Below are positions 52,301-61,300 of a stretch of DNA of 64,000 nucleotides, one piece after another. The number at the start of each line of letters is the position of its first letter. Within the stretch, counting starts at the first letter, position 1. A program made the position numbers and the translations under genes. The notes beneath the pieces were generated by a model that did not search any database, was not told the origin of the DNA, and saw nothing but the letters and a program-made list of their open reading frames with translations. Origin of the DNA: Leuctra nigra (Eukaryota > Arthropoda > Insecta > Plecoptera > Leuctridae); NCBI GenBank assembly GCA_934045905.1, contig OW203763.1:36407017-36471016 (forward strand), written 5' to 3'.

Positions 52301-55300
52301 TGATACCAGAGAAGCTAAAGCACTATTTTTGCCGGAGAACAGTCACACAATCCTAGATCACACGCTTATAAATTCCCTAAGGTGTCTACCGCTTCCATCG
52401 GTAGTATGTAATTAAATAAAAATCAATGAACCTACACATATTTTGTTTAAATCTCACTAAACGACAATTAACATTAAAAAATCTCTATTGATTTAAAAAA
52501 ATATATATGATAACAATGAGAAAAAGTAGTAACACGAATCGTTTTTTTATCTCCTCGGTCCCATTCAGTGCGTACCTATACATTTAAAAAAAACTGTTGC
52601 TAGTCAAGACTCAAGTGAAAAAAACATTGTTTAGGTAATAAAATATCACTTTATCCATTCTTAAGGAAAACACATGTCATATACAAGCAAATGTTCAATT
52701 TCTTTTAAAATGTACCAAATATAGTTATGAATGTAATTTATGAATAAGATTTTTCTAAATTTATTTTGAATGAAATAGCTTTAAAGAAAAGTCCTTTACG
52801 AATACTAATTTTACCCTGGGGAAGTCTTCTTCGAACGGGTTGTGTGCTTACTCATTATCTTGAAGTATTCAATTTTACAATAAATAGTGTGAAAATAAGT
52901 TATTTGAAAATACAATTGTGCTAGAAGACAGCCTCCTACTGCAGCAGAATCTATTATTCTATTATGTTACATTCCAAAACAAGTGTCATCTACATACATT
53001 TGTATTTCTTTTGTGTCAAGACAACATAGGAAACCAAACCTCTGATAATCACAACACAACCCCCACCCCTTATCCACCAGCCACTGAATGTTTATCTCTA
53101 GATCTGAATGTGCTTTGTGTATTTTCCAAGCAATGGATTCACGATATTAATTGACCTTTTATTATTTGTTTATTGATTATGGTGTGTGTGGGGGGGGGGG
53201 TGTTTATGTGTTTATTACGCATAGATCATACAATCAATTAGTCTACCGGTCCTTATTCCTGATGATGATGGCATATTGTTGATACATCTAATTGATTTAT
53301 TGTTTGCGTTTCGATATTTTAGACATAATGAATTATTTCGTGCATTTTGGTAGGTATTCTTATAAAAATGCCATTACATATTGTTGACCATGTTTGTAAA
53401 CTCACAGACGGAAGATTCCGCGTGAGGCAATCGATTGGCGTCAGAATACAATACTATTGTTCATTGTGCGTAGTTAACACACAAAACGAAGTTTCCATAC
53501 TCTCGAAACTGAAATAAATTTAGACATTATAATATTCATAGGTACGTGAAGTAGTAGAACTAAAGATTTCATTATGAAACGGAATCGATGTCTGTTATTC
53601 GTTTGTTGTCTCAATACTTGGATATCCATAATAATTAATAACTATCCAAACGAGTTTTCTCAAATGGTTGATACTACGTCATATTCTGTCGTCATATTGA
53701 GGTATATTTGAGGTTTGAATCTTTCAATGTGACAAAATTATGAAGTTCACCTAGAATTCTACGAGCGGCTAGAGACAGAAGGTGCTCCAGGCGGCGTAGG
53801 GCGCGCGCATAAGTTTTACTGGGCAGCCTAAGGAATAAAACTCTCTATGGGTAGACAAAGTCGAACTGGCGAAAATTAAAACTGGGCAACTAAACAAATA
53901 ACTCTATGGTTAGGCAGAATTAAAACTTGTAAAAATTTCTAATAAAAAAGGACCACCCCGGCCGGAATCGAACCGGCGACCCCTAACACCGTAAGCCAAT
54001 GCACTGTCCATTGCGCCACCAGGACGGCGATACTGAGAGCCGTTCGTAACCACTAAACTAGCAAATGGGCGAAGATTTCAACAAGACGCAATGTCGCTCG
54101 TCATACCTGCAGCATTACCTACGAACCTGATACTATCTGTGATCGCGATGGCAATCGGCGTGCCGCGATGGCGATGTTTCGGGTTATTGATGATCTACAC
54201 AGCATCCCTCGACCTCTCATTTGAATATATATACTGGAAGGTATCATCGCCTACACAAATTAAAAAACGATGATGTGAAAAAAAAGTTTTTCTAGGATCG
54301 GGAATCGAACCCGTTATGCAGGAACACAAGCCAGCTGCCTCCGATAATTCAGCTATTCAGGCCGACAGGGTATGGAGTTGACAGCGAAGCTGCTGTGTTG
54401 GTAGATGAAGGGGAAGAGCGGAACGCTTAATATTGATAATTTTTCCACTTCCGGTTTGAAAATTTTGTTTTTTCTTGAAGTGGAGTGTCTAGCAATACAT
54501 TGTCTTTAATGTTGCCAAATTTCAAAACTGTCGATGGACCCGTTTGACTTTTGAAAAAAATTTAAATTTAAAATTGGATTAAATTCACTTCCGGTCAAAA
54601 TATTTCAGATTTTCTTTCAGAAGTAGGCGTGAGAAGGGGGACTCTATGTGTCTACCAAATTTCAACTCTCTAGACCAAACCGTGCAATCTGTAGAAAAGG
54701 GCAAGCAAATCGACGTGCCTAGCTAACTAACTAGCCATCCAGCCAGCCAGCCAGCCAGCCAGCCAGCATGAAAGTCAATCCTTGCATGTTTGAGGCCCAA
54801 AATTCACCCCGAAGGGATGAACGCAGCACTTTGATATTTGGTTAGGTGTTGTCAGGTGGCTAAATATACCCGATAACCATGATTTTCAACTTTCATTTCT
54901 CACTGCATGTATGCCTGTCGACACCTCGTTTCGACCACTTAAGCCGTTGCGGTATAAGTCTCTGGTAGTAGCTCGCACGTTGTATTAGAGCGGTGCTTGG
55001 CAGCGTCGAGCTAGCGCCCGACTAGATGTGTAAAAGGATTATACTCCAATAGCAATTTTCGTGGCATTGGAATCCAAACTAAGCTTAACAGGAAGAGCAT
55101 AATTGCAATTTATTAGAGATGGGCCGATTCCGATTCTCGTGATTCCACCGATTCCAGTGGAATCGGAAGAATCGCGATTCTCCGATTCCTGTCCATATTT
55201 TAGCGATTCCGATTCTTTTTGATCGATATTTTTGGTTTGGAGTGTAGCGCGTCTAGGCCCAGGCGCTGCATCTGCAGGCAGCTGGCGCCTCGTCTCAAGA

Positions 55301-58300
55301 AACTCAATGACCTTGCATGCCAAGGGTGAGGGGGATGAGAGGGTTATGGGGCATAGGAGGGGTGAAATCATGTGAAGGGAGAGTAGGAAGCAAAGGGATT
55401 AGAAAAAATGCGTCTGTATATCATTTTCAATCACACTGCAAACCAAAGTGAAAGTTGAGCCGCGGGTGGAAAAGATGCATAAATTCGTGTTTTCTTATGA
55501 TTGAAGTTGTCAGTTATCATAGAAAGACTGTTCTTTTAATTAGTCAAGTGGTTCTACATTATAAATCCTATCCTGTTTTCTCGAATTCTTTTCAAGGACA
55601 AGTGAACAGGTGGCCCAGAGAGAAGGTCATTCACTGCACTTGAGAAGCTGGTTACAAGTGCTGCGTGTTTATTTACGTCGATTTTTTTGTGTGGGGGGGG
55701 GGGGGGCAATTACCCGATTCCGACCCGAGTATTTATGACGGGTACCCGATTCCTGATTTTCGGACCGGCCGACATCCCTACTACTTACTTTCTAACAAAA
55801 TTAAAGATCTAACACATTAAAGTACATTAAATTGTGTTTTCTTACCACTTTTCAGATTTTTAAATTACTTACCTGAGGGCAAAATTCAAAGGGTGATAAA
55901 TACAGTGAGGTTTGTAGGTATTTGTGAAGAATCGGAATCGGAATCGTGAAATTTTGGAATCGGCCCATCTCTACAATTTATTGAATATTAGGTAGAAATC
56001 AAATTCAGTAAAAAAAATGTTGGATGTTAATTCTTATAAGATCAACAAAGATTTTCTTTTTAACAGAATGCTCAGAATGTAACAGAATGAAGATTGCTTT
56101 GGGTGCATGCAGTGTCCGTCGCTCACCTCTGACACCAGCGTGGTCTGAGCGTCGGGGGAGTGGTTGCAAGACGCGATGGCCGCCACCAGCATCCTTGCCA
56201 TGGTAGAGCACTCCCGGTCGTCGGGGTTGCCCGCAGCCGGCAGCAGGTGGTCCAGGAGGAACGCCAGAGCTGTGCACTCCTCTGTAGCGAGCGGCGTCTG
56301 ACCGGCACGGTACACATAGTCCGCGACCAGCCGCGCCACGCCGGCGTACGACCGGACTGCCTCGGCCAGCAGCTTCAGGATGGCGGACTTGGGCAGCAGC
56401 GGGCGCTTCTTCTCGTCCTCTGTGCCCTTGCCATTGAGCAGCTCCTCGCGGGCCAAGCGCAGACGCTCAAGTTCATACTCCTGCCAACCACAACATTTAT
56501 GAGAATTTTCTCACGAGTTCTTTTATGAGTTCCTACTTGGTAAGTTTTTTATCCCAACTGACCGTTTTATCTATTCTGACCTTTTTGGTAACAATAAAAG
56601 AAAATCAGGTCTATCTTGTCAGTAACTGAACATTGATTTTACTTGCCCAACAAAGCTAGATATTACAATATAACTCATTTCCAAGAATACTTGCACAAAG
56701 TTTAAACTCGAACCGACACCACGACTTATAAATGTGCTTTCTTCCGCACCTAAGCTCGACCTCCAAGCATGCAATGTAAATCAACCGACTTACTCTGGCT
56801 CCCTCGTCAGGCACGCCGAGCAGATTCCCAGCGTTGGTCCTAAATGTCGAGTGTCCGGCGGGCAGAACGCCGTTGGCCAACTGGATGGGGTTGGGCGCAA
56901 CGGCCAGGCTGGGGCCCGGGACCGGGGTGGGCGCAGGTTCGGTGGTTGGCTCCTCGCGGCGAGGAGGGTGGCTCTTGGCCAAAGCGTCCAGCAGCTGGTA
57001 GATGGCGTTGGTGGCCACTTCCTCTTGCATCGCTTGAGTCGACTGGCGGTACGGTAGGGTCTTCAGGAGCAGACGGATGTCTTCCTCATCGTCTGGAGAG
57101 AGATATCATGTTTAATACTTGACGATCATTACGGATACATTATCTCACTGATCAGTCAACAGAAATGTAGCAAAATAAATTGCGCCCTACGTAAAGATTA
57201 AAAGCTGCTAAGTTTTACTTAATAAATTATGAATGACAATTTGAAATTGATCCAATGATTCAACCAATGAATTATTATAGTTGATCATATTCATTAAACA
57301 AAGTAGTGCTAATTCAACAATACTCACTTCTACGGACGAGGATGTTGCAGTCCACGCGCAACACGCGGCGTGCAACCTCGAGGAAAGCTACAGGGTCGCG
57401 CGTCACCGCAGGACTCACGCTGCGCAACATGTACAGCAGCTCCTTGTAGCCAGGCGGTATGTTTGCCAGAGTCTTTGCACGAAGCACCTGGCGACAAAAC
57501 AAACAAGAGGTCAGCGAGATTTCATCACTCTAGAAACATCTCACTGCAGGTTTCGGCATGCTGCTTCCAATACTAAAGAATATTGATTGAATACTGAATG
57601 CCTTCACGACATAAAATTAAATTATGTTACTTACAAGTCCTCCAGTTTGTACAAGTACAATGGGGTGAGTTTGTTTAAATGCAAATTGCTTGGAATAATA
57701 ATACTTTGTCTACATTTTGTAATTAGATATTTTCAAACTAAATGGATGATAGAGTATGTGAAAGTGGTACTATCTATCTTAGAAATTAAAATTTAAAATT
57801 CAACATAAATTTAACAAACTTTGGATGGTCTTAATTCGGTGAATAATGTATTATCGTACAGTAGTTCTTTATACTCCACTATGAAAATTATATTCTCCAG
57901 TATCTCACCTTCTCCATTGAGAGTCGAAGCGTGGCCGGATCCTCAATGACGTGTCTCACAATGAGCGTGGCGAGACAGACGAACCCAGTGAACGAGGAGT
58001 AGAAGCTGAGATCGAGCAGCAGCCGCACTCCTCCCTCGCTGGCGAACACCCGGGCGTTGTCGTAGTCGCGAGTCAGCCGCAGGCACACCTGGTACACCGC
58101 ACACCAACATTACATTCAACAAAGTTGCTTCAGTTGTTGAAGTGCTGTAGCATGTGCTGTAGAGGTACAGTAAACCCTCGTTAATTCGAATTCAAGGGGA
58201 CCCAAAAAATCCCAGTTCGAATTAAAAAAGTTCGAAATATAAAAAAAACATACCTAGTACATACCATAGTACAGGGCTGCCGTTTTTACGGATATTATCC

Positions 58301-61300
58301 GTTTTTACGGATTAATGAGTACAAAAACGGACACGCGGATTTGTTGACACATTAACGGATATTGGTGATTCATGGTTGAACCACTTTTTCTCTGTTGAAG
58401 GAGATAATATTTCAAATTTATTACGAAAATGTATAGTTTGACAAGTTATTTTCGTTTCCTGTCCAACAATTTTCAGTGCATGGATTGTTTCAAAACATCC
58501 TTTTGTGTAAGTAGGCTAGCTATACTAGGGTGAATGGTTGCGAGTGATTGGAGAGGGAGGAAGGGGGGTGGGGGAAACTGGTCGACCTTGAGCAATGCCT
58601 TGAGAGACTAGGGGCGCATCTGTCTGAGGCATTCACTTGTTAGTTGTTTGCAGCTGGTCGTGGGTTAATGACCTGATTATTGCATCGCTCAGTTTTGCGT
58701 GTGCTTATAGTTTTGCAGTTTCATAATGCTCATTATGAATATTGTGTTGGAAACGGGAGAAAAATATTTATAATTAATTTAATTATGAATTCAAAATTAA
58801 AATTCCATCCACAGCTATCAGTCCAGAACCCAACCCCCTCCTCTCATGTCCCATGTTGCGTGAGGAATTCAATAGCTTATCTGTCAAGTGGCCCACTTGA
58901 TGCTTGAAATATGGGAGTTTTACATCATTTTAAAGGTTTTTAATGGGCATACGGATTTTTACGGATTTTTCATGCTTTTTAAAAGGATATTAATTTGTAT
59001 ATGGCGGCAGCCCTGCCATAGTACATACCTATTGATTTGATATAACGCGATGTTGATTCATTATTTTTTGCCTTCAAAAGCTAACTCGCACTATATACGC
59101 GGCCAAATGCTTCCAAAATGTTGAATGAAGTTTGAATATTCCCGCCTAAAGTGTTCCAGGGTAGGCTAACCTGTATACTAAAGAGACTAGACCTACACTT
59201 CCCCCACCCCAACACAACAGAGAGCAGTTTGACTACTCTCTTTGTGACGTGACGCCATTGGAAACATTGGAAATGTGTAGTTTGAGTTTGTTTTTTCGAA
59301 GTTTGTTCGCGATTATTTTGTCAATCCTTTTGCAAAGTTCGAATTAAAACAACTGTATGCAAGTTATATCATGGGCTGGGACTAGTGATGGCACCATTGA
59401 AAATTTTCATTTGAAAATTTTCAGAAAATTGAAAATTTTCAGAAAATTTTCAGAGACCCTTGAAAATTTGAAATTTTCTTAAAAATGCTTAAATTCAATT
59501 ATATTTTATTAAATACATTTATTTGTAATTATGTGCCTAGTTGGGATGCATACTGATCTCTTGTATGATGTGTGATTGATGCGTGTTGTTGTCTGAGTGG
59601 TAAATGTGCAAAATGATCATTAATACAGCATTCAAATTTCCCGCCTATGTAGAAATTACAGTCTGGCCAAAATTACAATGAAGAAAAACTGAGATTTGGG
59701 CTTATATTTGGCTTTCATTTTGATTTTGATTTTACGCTTTTTTCAGATATATTATTAACAATTGTGTGCAATAAAGCAATAAAAAAAGTAAATAAATAAT
59801 AATCTTCTTCTAAAAAAAAAAAAAGTAATTTAAAAAATTTTCAAAAAATTTTTTTTTCAGAAAATTGCCATCACTAGCTGGGACCAAAATTCAGTTCGAA
59901 TTTCGAAATAACCTAAAATTCGATTTATCAAAATTATTTAACATTGTAAAGCCTACACTGAACACTGGGACCATCCACCTAGTTCGAATTTACCCCTAAA
60001 TTCGAATTATTGAAGTTCGAAATAATGAGGGTTTACTGTATTGTATGAAAGTTGAAACTCCTCACTTTTGCCAAAGTAGATACCACTTTAATGACCAGCC
60101 GTCATCTAAACCCACACTGTTATGGTATTATTTTACTTTCGCTATGAAAAGAAATTTCCGTTTTCCTCCAATTCCAATAGAAATTAATGTTATTTTATGT
60201 TTGCAAAACTACTGATTTCTAAGGACTGGAATATCAGAGTTAAACAGTAAAACCTAAAGAAGCTTTTTATTTAAAAAAAATAAAATAAACAGGTAAGTCA
60301 GAAAACAAAGCTAACAGAAAATGAAATTCTGTTTAAATAAATAAAGAAAAAAAATCATTTATATATGACTAAACTCAACTAGACAAGACATGCCCTAACA
60401 GACGTCTGATGGTCTGAAAGTGTAAACCAGTCGGTTTTTCAACCATTTTGCGAGTTGAAAAAAAGCCACAAAACCGCAATCCATAAATTTTAATATTTTT
60501 TGTACTCTCCCTTCCAAAATCTAGAAACCTTGTGAATTATCCGGTTCCAAACTCACCCTCATGACTGCATGCAGCGTGTCCTTGTCGACGGGCAGCGCCA
60601 ACAGTCCCACGCACGATCGGACGATGGAAGCTGCGTCGTCTGTGCCCAGTCCCGCGATCTCGTCGGAGACGTCCGCGACGACGGGGGCGACGGGCGTCGT
60701 CGGCTGCTCCTCCACCTCCATCTTGTCAGACTTGTCGTCAGCCGACGCTGGCTTCTTCTCGGCCTTGCCCTCGGCTCGTTCGCGCTCCAGCAGCGACATG
60801 GTGATCGGACGGCGGTTCGTGCTCTCCTCGTTCACCTTGTGCAAAGGACAAATAGTCTGTGGACTACCTTAGACCCCGCTTCAAACACCGAACCCACACG
60901 GAACAAAACAACATGCGGGGAGGGCAATGGGAGGACTGATTACTGTGGAATCTCTTTGTATTATATAAGGAAAATAAAATAGTATAATAGATAATATTAA
61001 TAGCTAAGGTAAAGAGTAGGTGCCAAAAAGTACAGAAAGGTTCCCTCAATGAATTTTAAAAACAAGATAACTTGCAATTCAAGAGAAAAGTTACAAAGTA
61101 TAACTTATTGAATACAGAAATAGAGTACTAATTGCATTTACTTAAAATAATATGAAAGAAAGATAGAAGTAATAATTAAGTCAAGAATTAATAATATAAA
61201 CCAATGCAATTATAATCCATATGGAATTTCCCAGCTAACAAGAAGACCCTAGGACAAAATAATTCCAAACTACGAAGTTAAAGAAACAAAGAGAATTTCA

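Larger units (their letters stand above)
58168..60038. mobile_element. Tc1/mariner (pogo/Tigger-like) MITE, copy 2, host of two hAT insertions
   Basis: TA at 58166-58167 and 60039-60040. Ends CAGTAAACCCTCGTTAATTC and GAAATAATGAGGGTTTACTG. Without its two insertions (58272-59015 and 59383-59876) it is about 620 bp and collinear, in inverse orientation, with 44651-45450. Confidence 0.92.

Noticed and set aside
54294..54366. A functional second tRNA gene
   Set aside because: B box is good but the acceptor arms do not pair; kept only as a tRNA-like repeat.
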